A DNA stretch of 64,000 nt, taken from the NCBI RefSeq assembly GCF_016907235.1, contig NZ_JAFBBO010000001.1, forward strand, positions 3,968,001 to 4,032,000, read 5' to 3'. Below the pieces are notes generated by a model that was not told the DNA's origin, made no database searches, and saw nothing but the letters and a program-made list of their open reading frames with translations. Below are positions 24,346 to 33,781 of the stretch, one piece after another. A program made the translations under genes and the position numbers. Source of the DNA: Oerskovia jenensis (GTDB taxonomy: Bacteria; Actinomycetota; Actinomycetes; Actinomycetales; Cellulomonadaceae). Every line of letters begins with the position of its first letter. The first letter of the stretch is position 1.

Positions 24346-25785
24346 TTAGTGGAACTGGGCGGTCTCGGTGGACCCGGCGAGCGCGAGGGTGGCGCTGTCG
24401 GGGTTGAGAGCCGTGGCGACGCGGTCGAAGTAGCCGGTGCCGACCTCCCGCTGGTGGCGGGTGGCCGTGTAGCCGTCGGACTCGGAGGCGAACTCGGCCT
24501 CCTGGAGCTCGACGTAGGCGCTCATCGCGCGGTCGTTGTAGCCGCGGGCGAGCTCGAACATGGAGTGGGACACGGCGTGGAAGCCGGCCAGGGTGATGAA
24601 CTGGAACGCGTAGCCCATCGCGGCGAGCTCCTTCTGGAAGCTCGCGATCTGGGCGTCGTCGAGGTGCTTCTTCCAGTTGAACGAGGGCGAGCAGTTGTAC
24701 GCGAGCTTCTTGTCGGGGTACTGCGCGTGGACGACCTCGGCGAACCGGCGGGCCAGCTCGAGGTCGGGCTCGCCGGTCTCGACCCAGATGAGGTCGGCGT
24801 ACGGGGCGTACGCGAGGCCGCGCGAGATGACCGTGTCGATGCCAGGACGCGTCCGGTAGAAGCCCTCGGCCGTGCGCTCACCCGTGAGGAACTCCTGGTC
24901 GCGCGGGTCGACGTCGGACGTGATGAGGTCCGCGGCGAGCGCGTCGGTGCGGGCGATGATGACGGTCGGGACGCCCGCGACGTCCGCGGCGAGGCGGGCC
25001 GCGTTGAGGGTGCGGATGTGCTGCGCGGTCGGGACGAGGACCTTGCCGCCCAGGTGGCCGCACTTCTTCTCGGACGCGAGCTGGTCCTCCCAGTGCACGC
25101 CCGCCGCGCCCGCCTCGATCATCGAGTGCATGAGCTCGTAGGCGTTGAGGGGCCCGCCGAAACCGGCCTCGGCGTCGGCGACGATGGGGGCGATCCAGTC
25201 GCGCTCGGGCGTCTGCCCAGCGGGGGATCCCGACCGCTCAGCGGTCTCGATCTGGTCGGCGCGCAGCAGGGCGTTGTTGATGCGGCGCACGACGGCCGGC
25301 ACCGAGTTCGCGGGGTACAGCGACTGGTCGGGGTAGGTCTGACCCGACAGGTTGGCGTCGGCCGCGACCTGCCACCCGGACAGGTAGATGGCCTTGAGGC
25401 CCGCGCGCACCTGCTGCACGGCCTGGTTGCCGGTCATGGCGCCGAGCGCGGCGACCCACTCCTCGGTGTGGATGAGGTCCCACAGCTTCTCGGCGCCGCG
25501 GCGGGCCAGGGTGCGCTCCTCGCGCACCGAGCCGCGCAGGGCCACGACGTCCTCGGCCGTGTAGTCGCGCTGCACGTCGGCCCAGCGGGGGTCGGTCGCC
25601 CAGGACAGGGCGAGGTCGGCGGCGGACTGGCGCTGGTCGCCGGGCCGCGCGGGCAGGTGGCCGGGGGCGCTGGTCGTGGGCTGCGTGACGGGGGCCGTGA
25701 CGGCCTCGGACCGGGAGGTCGCGGACGCCCGGGGCGTGGCGTACTCGTTCTCGGAGCGGCGGCTGATGATGGGCGGGGTGGTCAC
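24346..25785 (-). CDS. aceA: Isocitrate lyase
   Basis: Cleaves isocitrate to succinate and glyoxylate, 479 aa. The signature [11 protein letters not shown] contains catalytic Cys242, and other blocks are [30 protein letters not shown] and [16 protein letters not shown]. An N-terminal extension of ~45 residues is rich in Ser, Thr and Ala. The GTG at 25785 is chosen because GGAGG lies 6 nt upstream; the frame continues to 25953 without a better start. It is divergent from the RamB-like regulator with a ~160-nt shared control region, and followed by aceB. Confidence 0.95.
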   Translation of the reverse strand: MTTPPIISRRSENEYATPRASATSRSEAVTAPVTQPTTSAPGHLPARPGDQRQSAADLALSWATDPRWADVQRDYTAEDVVALRGSVREERTLARRGAEKLWDLIHTEEWVAALGAMTGNQAVQQVRAGLKAIYLSGWQVAADANLSGQTYPDQSLYPANSVPAVVRRINNALLRADQIETAERSGSPAGQTPERDWIAPIVADAEAGFGGPLNAYELMHSMIEAGAAGVHWEDQLASEKKCGHLGGKVLVPTAQHIRTLNAARLAADVAGVPTVIIARTDALAADLITSDVDPRDQEFLTGERTAEGFYRTRPGIDTVISRGLAYAPYADLIWVETGEPDLELARRFAEVVHAQYPDKKLAYNCSPSFNWKKHLDDAQIASFQKELAAMGYAFQFITLAGFHAVSHSMFELARGYNDRAMSAYVELQEAEFASESDGYTATRHQREVGTGYFDRVATALNPDSATLALAGSTETAQFH

Positions 25786-25875
25786 GGGGTGCCTCCAGAG
25801 CTTCGTTGCGTGCGGTGGTACTCGTTCCGGCCGCCGCCCGGGTGAGCGGTGGCCGTAGAACGACCTTCCTGCGCC

Positions 25876-25938
25876 GCGCAAGGGGTGCACAAGGACTTCC
25901 CTGGCAGAAGAAATGAACTTCTTCTGTTGTGCGCAAGG
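25876..25938. promoter_or_regulatory. Shared aceA/ramB control region with palindrome and CAAGG repeats
   Basis: A palindrome CAGAAGAA (25905-25912), 6-nt spacer, TTCTTCTG (25919-25926) lies between the divergent genes in an A/T-richer patch. Flanking it are three similar words: GCGCAAGG (25876), TGCACAAGG (25886) and TGCGCAAGG (25930). These recall, but do not equal, the TTTGCAA-type core reported for RamB in corynebacteria. The last copy overlaps the regulator's Shine-Dalgarno. Confidence 0.5.
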
Positions 25939-25946
25939 AGTGGCGT

Positions 25947-27521
25947 GTGTCACCCTCAGTCATGGCATCTGACTCGCCGTCAGCACAGAAGTTCCCCGTA
26001 CCGCGCGCCACGACCGGTGCGCCGCGTGTCACGGCCCCGCCGGGCAGCGGCAGAACGGTCGGTGGCACCCTGCCCGTCGAGGACGAGGCCGACGCCCTGA
26101 CCATCGGGCGCCGCGTCCGGCACCTGCGGACCGAGCGCGGCATGACCCTCGACGAGCTCGGGGCCGCGATCGGGCGGGCACCCTCGCAGGTGTCCGTGAT
26201 CGAGAACGGGCGCCGCGAGCCCAAGTTCTCCCAGCTCCAGGCCATCGCCCGTGCCCTCGGCGCGAGCGTCGAGGACCTGCTCTCGGCCGAGCCGCCCACG
26301 CGCCGCGCCGCCCTGGAGATCGAGCTCGAACGCGCGCAGCGCGGCCCGCTGTTCGCCTCGCTCGGGCTCGGCACGGTACGGGTCGGCAAGTCGCTCCCGA
26401 GCGACGCCCTCGAGGCCATCGTCGGTCTCCAGCGTGAGCTCGAGCGCCTGCACACCGAGCGCGCCGCGACGCCCGAGGAGGCTCGCCGCGCGAACACCGA
26501 GCTCCGCGCGACCATGCGCGCCCAGGACAACCACTTCCCCGAGCTCGAGGCCACCGCGCGCGAGCTGCTCGACGGCGTCGGGCACGCGCGCGGTCCCATG
26601 TCCCAGCGCGTGGCCGCGGACCTCGCGACGCACCTGGGCTTCTCGCTGCACTACGTGCACGACCTGCCGCACTCGACGCGCTCGGTCATCGACCTGCGGC
26701 ACCACCGCGTGTACCTGCCGAGCACCGGCACGCGCGCGTCGAGCGACCCGCGCTCGGCCCTGCTCCAGGCGCTCGCGTCGCACGTGCTGGGTCACCACGA
26801 GCCGCGCGACTACGGCGAGTTCCTGCGCCAGCGCGTCGAGGCCAACTACCTGTCGGCCGCGCTCCTGCTGCCCGAGCGGGACGCGGTCAAGCTCCTCAAG
26901 GAGGCCAAGGAGGCGCGCGAGATCTCGGTCGAGGACCTGCGCGACGCGTTCTCGGTGTCCTACGAGACCGCGGCCCACCGGTTCACGAACCTCGCTACGA
27001 CGCACCTGGGCATCGGCGTGCACTTCATGAAGATCCACGAGTCGGGGATCATCCACAAGGCGTACGAGAACGACGGCGTGCGCTTCCCCGCGGACCCCCT
27101 CGGGGCCGTCGAGGGGCAGTACGTGTGCCGCCACTGGACCGCGCGCACGGTCTTCGCGGTCGAGGACCGGCTGAGCCCGTTCAGCCAGTACACCGACACC
27201 CCGACCGGCACCTACTGGTGCACCTCGCGCGTGCAGGACTCCGACGACGGCCAGTTCTCGGTGAGCGTCGGCGTGCCGTTCGGGCACGTCAAGTGGTTCC
27301 GCGGGCGCGAGACGACCGAGCGCACGGTCTCGCGCTGCCCCGACGAGTCGTGCTGCCGGCGCCCGCCCGCAGCCCTGACCGAGCGGTGGGCGGACCGGTC
27401 GTGGCCGAGTGCGCGCCCGCACGCGAGCATGCTCGCCGCGATGCCGGTCGGGGCGTTCCCGGGCGTCGACCAGACCGAGGTGTTCCGGTTCCTGGAGGCG
27501 CACGCCCCGGCGCTGCGGTAG
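25947..27521 (+). CDS. ramB: RamB-like transcriptional regulator (XRE - IrrE-like - ScfR)
   Basis: Predicted regulator of acetate and glyoxylate metabolism, 524 aa with this start (GTG at 25947, AGGAG 6 nt upstream; GTG 25929 and ATG 25962 are alternatives). After ~45 disordered residues comes an XRE helix-turn-helix ([18 protein letters not shown]). A central IrrE-like domain follows ([20 protein letters not shown]), in which the HExxH motif is HVLGH and so probably not a protease. The C-terminal ScfR domain, proposed to sense short-chain acyl groups, contains [10 protein letters not shown] and a Cys cluster CPDESCC. Its divergent placement from aceA strongly supports control of the shunt and of itself. 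Confidence 0.88.
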   Translation: MSPSVMASDSPSAQKFPVPRATTGAPRVTAPPGSGRTVGGTLPVEDEADALTIGRRVRHLRTERGMTLDELGAAIGRAPSQVSVIENGRREPKFSQLQAIARALGASVEDLLSAEPPTRRAALEIELERAQRGPLFASLGLGTVRVGKSLPSDALEAIVGLQRELERLHTERAATPEEARRANTELRATMRAQDNHFPELEATARELLDGVGHARGPMSQRVAADLATHLGFSLHYVHDLPHSTRSVIDLRHHRVYLPSTGTRASSDPRSALLQALASHVLGHHEPRDYGEFLRQRVEANYLSAALLLPERDAVKLLKEAKEAREISVEDLRDAFSVSYETAAHRFTNLATTHLGIGVHFMKIHESGIIHKAYENDGVRFPADPLGAVEGQYVCRHWTARTVFAVEDRLSPFSQYTDTPTGTYWCTSRVQDSDDGQFSVSVGVPFGHVKWFRGRETTERTVSRCPDESCCRRPPAALTERWADRSWPSARPHASMLAAMPVGAFPGVDQTEVFRFLEAHAPALR

Positions 27522-27540
27522 CCGCCGGCCGCCGGCCGAT

Positions 27541-27595
27541 GAGTGCGGAGCAGTTGTCGTGCGACCCGGCGTGTCGCGACACGTACTCCGCACTC
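27541..27595. terminator. Bidirectional terminator-like hairpin between ramB and metG
   Basis: GAGTGCGGAG (27541-27550) pairs with CTCCGCACTC (27586-27595). The 35-nt interior holds further self-complementary TGTCG/CGACA words. It lies between two convergent stops. Confidence 0.6.
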
Positions 27596-27608
27596 GGCGG
27601 GGCGCCGG

Positions 27609-29204
27609 TCAGCCCAGGCGCGGGAAGGCCGGTGTCGGGGTGCCCACGCGGTCGGGTCCGGCCGCCTGGTGGCCCTGCGGGGAGCCGAGCTGCTCGCGCA
27701 GGCGCGCGGCGCCGTCGGGCACGAACGGCGAGAGCTCGACCGCGACGACCCGGCACGCCTCGACGAGCCGCGCGAGCACCTCGTCCAGTCGCTCACCCGC
27801 GTCCGCGTCCCCGGCGCGCTCGCGGGCCGCGAGCTCCCACGGCTTCTCCGCGTCGACGTACCGGTTGGCCGCGTCGACGATGCGACGGACGGCCCCGGTC
27901 GCGGTCCGCAGGTCCGCGTCCGCGAGGGCCGCGTCCACGGCCGCCTCCACCTGCCCGACGGCGGCGCTCAGCTCGTCGGGGTCCGTCGCCCGGGTGCGGG
28001 GGAGCGCGGGCACGACGCCGTCCCGGAACCGGTGCACGAGCGTGAGCGTGCGGTTGACCAGGTTCCCCACGCCGTGCGCGAGCTCGTCGTCGTGCCGCGC
28101 GACGAGGCGCTCGGTCGTGAACTCGGTGTCGCCCAGGAGCGGGACCTCGCGCGCGAACCACCACCGCAGGGCGTCGGCGCCGTACGCGTCCACGAGCCCG
28201 ACGGGGTGCACTGCGGTGCCCGCGGACTTGGCGAGCTTGGCGCCCCCGGCCGTGACGTAGTCGTGCACGTGGATCGTGGTGGGCAGCGGCTCGCCCGCCG
28301 AGAGCAGCAGCGCGAGCCAGTAGACCGCGTGGAAGCGCGTGATGCCCTTGCCGATCACGTGCACGCGCTCGTCGCCGCCGGACCACCAGGTGCGGTAGTC
28401 GTCCGCCGCGGCCGGGGCGGCGGGGTCCGCGCCGTAGCCCAGCGCGGTGACGTAGTTGGTCAGCGCGTCCCACCACACGTAGACGACCTGGGACGGGTCC
28501 CCGGGGACCGGGACGCCCCAGCCGTCCGAGCGGGTCGCGGGCCGCGAGACGCTGAAGTCCTCGAGCCCGGCGTCGAGGAACGCGAGCACCTCGTTGCGCT
28601 TGGCGGCCGGGTTGACGCGCACGCGGCCCGAGACGATCGCGTCGCGGATCGCGTCGGCGTGGCGGGACAGCCGGAAGAACCAGTTCTCCTCGACCACGCG
28701 CTCGGGCAACGGCAGGTGCTCGGGGCAGCGGCCCGACGCGTCGAGCTCGTCGGGGGAGTAGAACTGCTCGCAGCCCGCGCAGTACAGGCCCTCGTAGGAG
28801 CGGCGGTAGAAGTCCCCGGCGTCGGCGCAGCATCGCCACAGCGCCTCGACGCCGGGGCGGTGCCGGGGGTCGGTCGACGTCGACAGGAAGTCGTCCGTGG
28901 ACAGGGACAGCGCGGGGCGCAGCGCGCGGAAGTCCTCGACGTGCTCGGCGACGAAGTCACGGACCTCGCGACCCGCGGCGCGGGCCGCGCTGACGTTCTT
29001 GAGGGCGTGGTCGTCGGTGCCCGTGAGGAAGCGGGTCGGGCGTCCGCGCAGGCGTGCGTGGCGGGCCAGGACGTCGGTCTGGACGAGCTCGAGCGCGTGG
29101 CCCAGGTGCGCGTCGCCGTTGACGTAGGGGATGGCGGTCGTGACGTAGAAGGTGGGGGCCGTCGGCTGGGCGGACGTGCCGGTGGGGGTGGTCTGGGTGG
29201 TCAT
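27609..29204 (-). CDS. metG: Methionyl-tRNA synthetase with degenerate KMSKS loop
   Basis: Charges tRNA-Met with methionine, 531 aa. The class I signature HLGH is at residues 33-36. The connective insert has CAGC and CPEH, a CxxC...CxxH zinc knuckle. The second signature reads KLAKS at 323-327 instead of KMSKS, keeping both Lys and the final Ser. An anticodon-binding helical domain follows, and there is no C-terminal tRNA-binding OB domain. Divergence from a canonical housekeeping enzyme and the elaborate leader suggest a second, regulated MetRS, but I cannot see whether another metG exists. AGAGGA precedes the ATG. Regulation is probably by attenuation in the leader. Confidence 0.85.
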   Translation of the reverse strand: MTTQTTPTGTSAQPTAPTFYVTTAIPYVNGDAHLGHALELVQTDVLARHARLRGRPTRFLTGTDDHALKNVSAARAAGREVRDFVAEHVEDFRALRPALSLSTDDFLSTSTDPRHRPGVEALWRCCADAGDFYRRSYEGLYCAGCEQFYSPDELDASGRCPEHLPLPERVVEENWFFRLSRHADAIRDAIVSGRVRVNPAAKRNEVLAFLDAGLEDFSVSRPATRSDGWGVPVPGDPSQVVYVWWDALTNYVTALGYGADPAAPAAADDYRTWWSGGDERVHVIGKGITRFHAVYWLALLLSAGEPLPTTIHVHDYVTAGGAKLAKSAGTAVHPVGLVDAYGADALRWWFAREVPLLGDTEFTTERLVARHDDELAHGVGNLVNRTLTLVHRFRDGVVPALPRTRATDPDELSAAVGQVEAAVDAALADADLRTATGAVRRIVDAANRYVDAEKPWELAARERAGDADAGERLDEVLARLVEACRVVAVELSPFVPDGAARLREQLGSPQGHQAAGPDRVGTPTPAFPRLG

Positions 29205-29282
29205 GGCGGGTGTCCTCTCGGGACGGCGGGCACCCTTGGCGGGTGCTGCGGCGCCTCGACCGCACCGCGCCCGGACACACGA

Positions 29283-29306
29283 AAGGCCTCGCTGCGGCGA
29301 GGCCTT
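29283..29306 (-). terminator. Putative attenuator hairpin in the metG leader
   Basis: AAGGCCTCGC (29306-29297) and GCGAGGCCTT (29292-29283) form a perfect 10-bp stem with a CGCA loop. On the minus strand TTC follows the stem. It lies ~80 nt before the metG start and 23 nt after the leader-peptide stop, where a regulated terminator would be expected. Confidence 0.7.
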
Positions 29307-29329
29307 GGGTGGTGGAGCGCGTCAGCGCA

Positions 29330-29380
29330 TCACGAAGGGCCCCGGGTGGGGCGCATCATGACGGTCGACGAGAAGCTCAT
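29330..29380 (-). CDS. Candidate metG leader peptide with tandem Met codons
   Basis: A 16-codon frame, MSFSSTVMMRPTRGPS, lies just upstream of the terminator-like hairpin in the metG leader. Met codons at positions 8 and 9 are adjacent, as expected of a leader that senses charged tRNA-Met by ribosome stalling. Its ATG is exactly 6 nt after a TAGGGT -10 box, so the transcript would start on this ATG. The frame is very short, so its reality rests on the combined layout of box, start, Met codons, stop and hairpin. Confidence 0.6.
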   Translation of the reverse strand: MSFSSTVMMRPTRGPS

Positions 29381-29386
29381 GCGTCG

Positions 29387-29392
29387 ACCCTA
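29387..29392 (-). promoter_or_regulatory. -10 box (TAGGGT) of the metG leader transcript
   Basis: TAGGGT reading on the minus strand, 6 nt before the leader-peptide ATG at 29380. A TTGCAG -35-like word lies at 29417-29412 (19-nt spacer). Confidence 0.6.
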
Positions 29393-29605
29393 GCAGCGGC
29401 GGGTGGTGGGCCTGCAACCCGGTGAGCCCGGTCTCCGGCACGTGCTCCTACCGGGTCGAGCACCGGCACCGGCACATGGCGGTGCGAGCGCGTGCGAGCC
29501 CTCCCGGGCCGTGCCTACGGTGGCGGGTCCGCAGGCTCCGGACGCCACGAGCGACCGGAGACGCCACCGGACCGACCACCGACGCCCCGACCGAAGGGAT
29601 CACCC

Positions 29606-31765
29606 ATGAGCGCGCGACGAACCCCCGACCAGGAGCCCCCGGCGGACGTGAGCCCCACGGGCGTGCCCGCCGACCAGAAGGACCCGGACCCCCGCGCCCA
29701 GCAGGGCGACCGGCTGACCACGGCCCAGGGGCTGCGGGTCCACGACACCGACCATTCGCTCAAGGCCGGACCTCGCGGACCGGTCCTGCTCGAGGACCAC
29801 CACCTGCGCGAGAAGATCACGCACTTCGACCACGAGCGGATCCCGGAGCGGGTCGTGCACGCGCGGGGCGCGGCCGCCCACGGTGTCTTCACCTCGTACG
29901 GCAACGCGTCCGCGGTCACGAAGGCCGGCTTCCTGGCGCAGGAGGGCAAGGAGACCGAGGTCTTCGTCCGTTTCTCGACGGTGGCGGGGTCGCGGGGATC
30001 GGCGGACACCGTGCGTGACGTCCGGGGCTTCTCGACGAAGTTCTACACCGACGAGGGCGTGTACGACCTCGTCGGGAACGTGATCCCGGTGTTCTTCGTC
30101 CAGGACGCGATCAAGTTCCCCGACCTCATCCACGCGGTCAAGCCCGAGCCGGACCGTGAGATCCCGCAGGCGCAGAGCGCGCACGACACGTTCTGGGACT
30201 TCGTGTCCCGGCACACCGAGGCGCAGCACACGACGATCTGGGTCATGTCGCCGCGCGGGCTCGCGGCGTCGTACCGGACGACCGAGGGGTTCGGCGTCCA
30301 CACCTTCCGCATGGAGAACGCCGCCGGGGAGACCTCGTTGGTCAAGCTCCACTGGAAGCCCGTGGCGGGCGTGCACAACATGGTCTGGGAGGAGGCGCAG
30401 CTCGCGGCCGGCTTCGACCCCGACTTCCACCGTCGTGACCTCGCGGACGCGATCGAGGCGGGTGCGTTCCCCGAGTGGGAGCTGGGTCTGCAGGTCATGC
30501 CCGACACCGCGGACGAGATGTTCATGGGCATCGACCTCCTCGACCCGACCAAGATCGTGCCCGAGGAGCTGTGCCCGGTGCAGAAGGTGGGGCGGCTGCG
30601 GCTCACCGCGAACCCGTCGAACTACTTCGCCGAGACCGAGCAGGTGGCGTTCCACCCGGGCCACCTGGTGCCGGGCATCCAGGTCACGAACGACCCGCTC
30701 CTCCAGGGGCGCCTGTTCTCCTACCTGGACACGCAGATCAGCCGCCTGGGCGGGCCGAACTTCGCGCAGCTCCCGATCAACCGGCCGCACGCCCCGGTCG
30801 ACGACATGCTGCGCGACGGGATGCACCAGACGGCGGTGCACGAGGGGTTGGGGACGTACCAGCCGAACACGATGGCGGACGGCCTCCCGGCCGTGTGTCC
30901 CGTGAGCGACCCGGGCGTCTACGTGACGCTCCCGACCCCGGTGTCGGGCGAGAAGGTCCGGGAGAACCCCGTGTCGTTCGCCGACCACTTCACGCAGCCG
31001 CGCATGTTCTGGAACTCGCTCACGCCCATCGAGCAGACGCAGACCGTGGCTGCCTACACGTTCGAGCTCGGCAAGTGCGAGAGCGAGGACGTGCGGGTGC
31101 ACCAGCTGCGCGCCCTGGCGAAGATCGACGCCGACCTGGTCGCCCGCGTCGCGACGGGCCTGGGCCTGCCGGTCCCCGGCGGCGAGCCGGGCGACGGCCG
31201 TGACGGCGCGGGAGAAGGGCCGGGGGCGGGGGAGCCCGACGGCATCACGCGGTCGGCCGCGATCTCGGAGGTCAGCGACGTGCCCGGTCCGATCGCGGGG
31301 AGGAACCTCGGCGTCTTCGTCGGCGAGGACCTGGTCGACGGCCTTCGTGCGGTCCGGGAGCGGATCGGCGCCGAGCAGGCGCTCGTCAAGGTCGTCGCCG
31401 CACGCGGTGGCGTGGTCGGCTCGGGGGCCGACGAGCAGAAGGTGGACCGCACCGCGGCGACCGTCCGCTCGATCGAGCTCGACGCGGTCGTGGTCGCGGA
31501 CGGCATGGCCGGGTCTGCGCTCGGGACCCACCCGCGGACGCTGACCGTGCTCCAGGAGGCCTTCCGCCACGGCAAGGCGATCGCGGCCTGGGGCGACGGC
31601 GTCGACGTCCTGGTCGCGGCCGGGATCGACACCGAGGCCGAAGGAGTTCTGACGGCCGACGAACTGTCGGACGGCCTGCTCGACGACCTGGTCGAGGCCG
31701 TCGGCCTGCACCGTGCGTGGGGCCGGCTCTCGGCGTTGGACGCCGCGGGCACCCAGGCCTGGTAG
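29606..31765 (+). CDS. katE: Large-subunit catalase (KatE/HPII type)
   Basis: Decomposes hydrogen peroxide with heme, 719 aa, the size of clade 2 large catalases. The distal His is His85 in VVHARGAAAHG, the NADPH/heme-side block is VFVRFSTVAGSRGSAD, and the proximal heme ligand is Tyr373 in RLFSYLDTQISRLG. A Gly/Glu-rich linker (~525-550) leads to the C-terminal flavodoxin/DJ-1-like domain (NLGVFVGEDLVDG and VVVADGMAGSAL) that marks this subgroup. The ATG at 29606 follows GAAGGGA. A TACGGT box at 29516-29521 could be its promoter. Confidence 0.93.
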   Translation: MSARRTPDQEPPADVSPTGVPADQKDPDPRAQQGDRLTTAQGLRVHDTDHSLKAGPRGPVLLEDHHLREKITHFDHERIPERVVHARGAAAHGVFTSYGNASAVTKAGFLAQEGKETEVFVRFSTVAGSRGSADTVRDVRGFSTKFYTDEGVYDLVGNVIPVFFVQDAIKFPDLIHAVKPEPDREIPQAQSAHDTFWDFVSRHTEAQHTTIWVMSPRGLAASYRTTEGFGVHTFRMENAAGETSLVKLHWKPVAGVHNMVWEEAQLAAGFDPDFHRRDLADAIEAGAFPEWELGLQVMPDTADEMFMGIDLLDPTKIVPEELCPVQKVGRLRLTANPSNYFAETEQVAFHPGHLVPGIQVTNDPLLQGRLFSYLDTQISRLGGPNFAQLPINRPHAPVDDMLRDGMHQTAVHEGLGTYQPNTMADGLPAVCPVSDPGVYVTLPTPVSGEKVRENPVSFADHFTQPRMFWNSLTPIEQTQTVAAYTFELGKCESEDVRVHQLRALAKIDADLVARVATGLGLPVPGGEPGDGRDGAGEGPGAGEPDGITRSAAISEVSDVPGPIAGRNLGVFVGEDLVDGLRAVRERIGAEQALVKVVAARGGVVGSGADEQKVDRTAATVRSIELDAVVVADGMAGSALGTHPRTLTVLQEAFRHGKAIAAWGDGVDVLVAAGIDTEAEGVLTADELSDGLLDDLVEAVGLHRAWGRLSALDAAGTQAW

Positions 31766-31779
31766 CTGTCCCCTCGTCC

Positions 31780-31828
31780 CCCGACGGCGGCGCGCACCTT
31801 CACGCGGAAGGTGCGCGCCGCCGTCGGG
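31780..31828. terminator. 22-bp perfect bidirectional terminator hairpin
   Basis: 31780-31801 and 31807-31828 are perfect inverted repeats with an ACGCG loop, between the convergent catalase and membrane-hydrolase genes. Confidence 0.85.
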
Positions 31829-31844
31829 CAGCAGGGAGGGCGGC

Positions 31845-33713
31845 TCAGCCCGTCGAGCTCGACGCCGCGGGCTGCTCGGTGAGCATCTGTTCCTTGAGCC
31901 GCGCGGTGTCGGCCTCGTCCCAGCCGCCGGGCGCGTTGAGCGCCGACCAGCCGTCGGCGTACTCGAGGTAGTACACGTGCCCGTGACCTGCGGGGATGTC
32001 GGAGGCAGCCGCGACGAACAGGTCGCCCGTGAGCTGCCAGAACGTGACGAAGGGTCGCCACTGCACGGCGTCGAGCACGTCGGGGCCGCGGGGCTCGCGC
32101 ATCCAGTCGGGCTCGGACCACAGGGTCGTGGGCGACCACCACGTGACGCCGTCGGACGCGTGCTGGACGTAGACGACGCGCGGGGTCTCCCACGTGCCAG
32201 GCACGGACCAGACGTTCGCGGCGCTCGAGACCTCGGTGCCCCAGCGGATCTGACGCCCGTCCCCGTACACGGGCGAGTACTCGAGCGAGCCCGGGTCGCG
32301 GTTCGTCGTGAAGTACGTCCAGTTGGGCGTGAAGTTGGGCGTGCCCACGAACAGGGCGCCGTCGGTGCGGGTCGTCATGTCCTGGAGGCCGCTGAATGCG
32401 CCCTGCGCGCCGAACGAGCCGAGCGAGATCCCGAACGCCATGAGCTGCGGCCGCGAGTCCTCGGGCTGCTCGGACCACGCCGCGTACACGGCCTCGTAGA
32501 GGGCCTTGCCCGCGTCCGGCGGGGTGCTGCGGTCACCCACGAAGCTGATCCAGCTCGGCAGGTAGGAGTACTGCATCGAGGCGATCGCGGTGTCGCCGCC
32601 GTGCATGAGCTCGAGCGAGTTGCTCATGCCCGGGTCCACCCAGCCCGTTCCCGTCGTGGTGGCGACGACCAGGACGGACCGGTCCCACGCGTTCGTGCGG
32701 TCGAGCTCGTCGACCACGCGCTGCGCGGTCGCGTCGAGGTCTCCCGCAGGGTCGAGGCCCGCGTACACGCGGATCGGGACCTGGACGTCCGCCGGGTCGA
32801 CCACGTCGCCGCCTGCCGCGAACTCGGTGAGCTCGGCCTGGGTCGGGCCGAGGGCCACGAAGCGCCGTCCCTCGGCGCCGAGCGACTCCCACGACGAACC
32901 GGACTCCGGGGAGCCGGACCTCTCGGGCGAGGTCGGTGGGGAGAGCTTCGGGTCGATCTGCTCGTTGGCGCTCGCGTAGACGTTGTTGAGCAGGTGCAGC
33001 ACCCCGGCCCAGATCACGCCGTTGAAGAGCAGCACGACCACGACCGCGACGATCACGCCGCTTAGGAAGCGGGCGACCGGCTTCGGCATGACGTTGTCGA
33101 CCACCAGGCTCACCCACTGCGCGACGCGACGCAGCGCTCGCGCGAGCTGCAGGACGCCGATCGCGATGAGCAGGGCCACGAACACGGTCGCGACGTCGTT
33201 GGCCGGGGCCTGCTCGGGCATGCCGAACAGGGCGCGCAGCTCGTGCTGCCAGCGCGCGCCCAGGACGAGGAACAGGGGGACGAGCACGAGCGTCGCGGCG
33301 CCCAGCACCCACCACGCGATGCGGCTCACGCGCGGGCTCCAGCGGATCCGCAGCCCGACCTTGAGGGCGAACCACTCGACGAACGCCCCGATCCCGTACC
33401 CGCCCACCATGCTCATGCCCGTGATGAGCGCCTGGTAGTACCAGGCGCGGGGGATGAGCGAGGGGGTCAGGGAGTAGCAGAAGAACAGGAGGGCGAGGAC
33501 GAGCCCGGTCGTGGAGAAGCGCCGCACGTAGTGCTGGAGCCACGCCCACGCCCGACGGCGCAGCGGGGGCCGGGCGGCCGGCTCGCCGCCGGCTCCGGGG
33601 GCGGCCGGAGAGGTCGGCCGGGCTGCCTCGTCGCCCAGGACCACGGTGTCCGCGCCCCCCGGAGCGGTGCTGCGGGGGGTGGACTCGGACCGGCGCGTGG
33701 CGTCTGGCTGCAC
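31845..33713 (-). CDS. Membrane alpha/beta-hydrolase family protein (Abhydrolase_9 type)
   Basis: A 622-aa actinobacterial protein of unknown substrate. After ~55 disordered residues there are four to five membrane segments (e.g. TTGLVLALLFFCYSLTPSLI, ending near residue 235). An extracytoplasmic alpha/beta hydrolase domain follows, with nucleophile Ser in FGISLGSFGAQ and conserved TTGTGWVDPGMSNS and YLPSWISFVGD. This matches PF15420 plus PF10081. GTG at 33713 is chosen because a TACGAT box lies 7 nt upstream (leaderless). The open frame continues to 34895 only because it overlaps the next gene out of frame. Confidence 0.82.
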   Translation of the reverse strand: MQPDATRRSESTPRSTAPGGADTVVLGDEAARPTSPAAPGAGGEPAARPPLRRRAWAWLQHYVRRFSTTGLVLALLFFCYSLTPSLIPRAWYYQALITGMSMVGGYGIGAFVEWFALKVGLRIRWSPRVSRIAWWVLGAATLVLVPLFLVLGARWQHELRALFGMPEQAPANDVATVFVALLIAIGVLQLARALRRVAQWVSLVVDNVMPKPVARFLSGVIVAVVVVLLFNGVIWAGVLHLLNNVYASANEQIDPKLSPPTSPERSGSPESGSSWESLGAEGRRFVALGPTQAELTEFAAGGDVVDPADVQVPIRVYAGLDPAGDLDATAQRVVDELDRTNAWDRSVLVVATTTGTGWVDPGMSNSLELMHGGDTAIASMQYSYLPSWISFVGDRSTPPDAGKALYEAVYAAWSEQPEDSRPQLMAFGISLGSFGAQGAFSGLQDMTTRTDGALFVGTPNFTPNWTYFTTNRDPGSLEYSPVYGDGRQIRWGTEVSSAANVWSVPGTWETPRVVYVQHASDGVTWWSPTTLWSEPDWMREPRGPDVLDAVQWRPFVTFWQLTGDLFVAAASDIPAGHGHVYYLEYADGWSALNAPGGWDEADTARLKEQMLTEQPAASSSTG

Positions 33714-33720
33714 GGGTGCG

Positions 33721-33726
33721 ATCGTA
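33721..33726 (-). promoter_or_regulatory. -10 box (TACGAT) for leaderless membrane-hydrolase transcript
   Basis: TACGAT, 7 nt, then the GTG at 33713 on the minus strand. Confidence 0.5.
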
Positions 33727-33781
33727 CGTGGCTGGTGGGATCGCGCCACCGAGAGCGGTGTGGGGCGCCGGTCCGCCGTCC

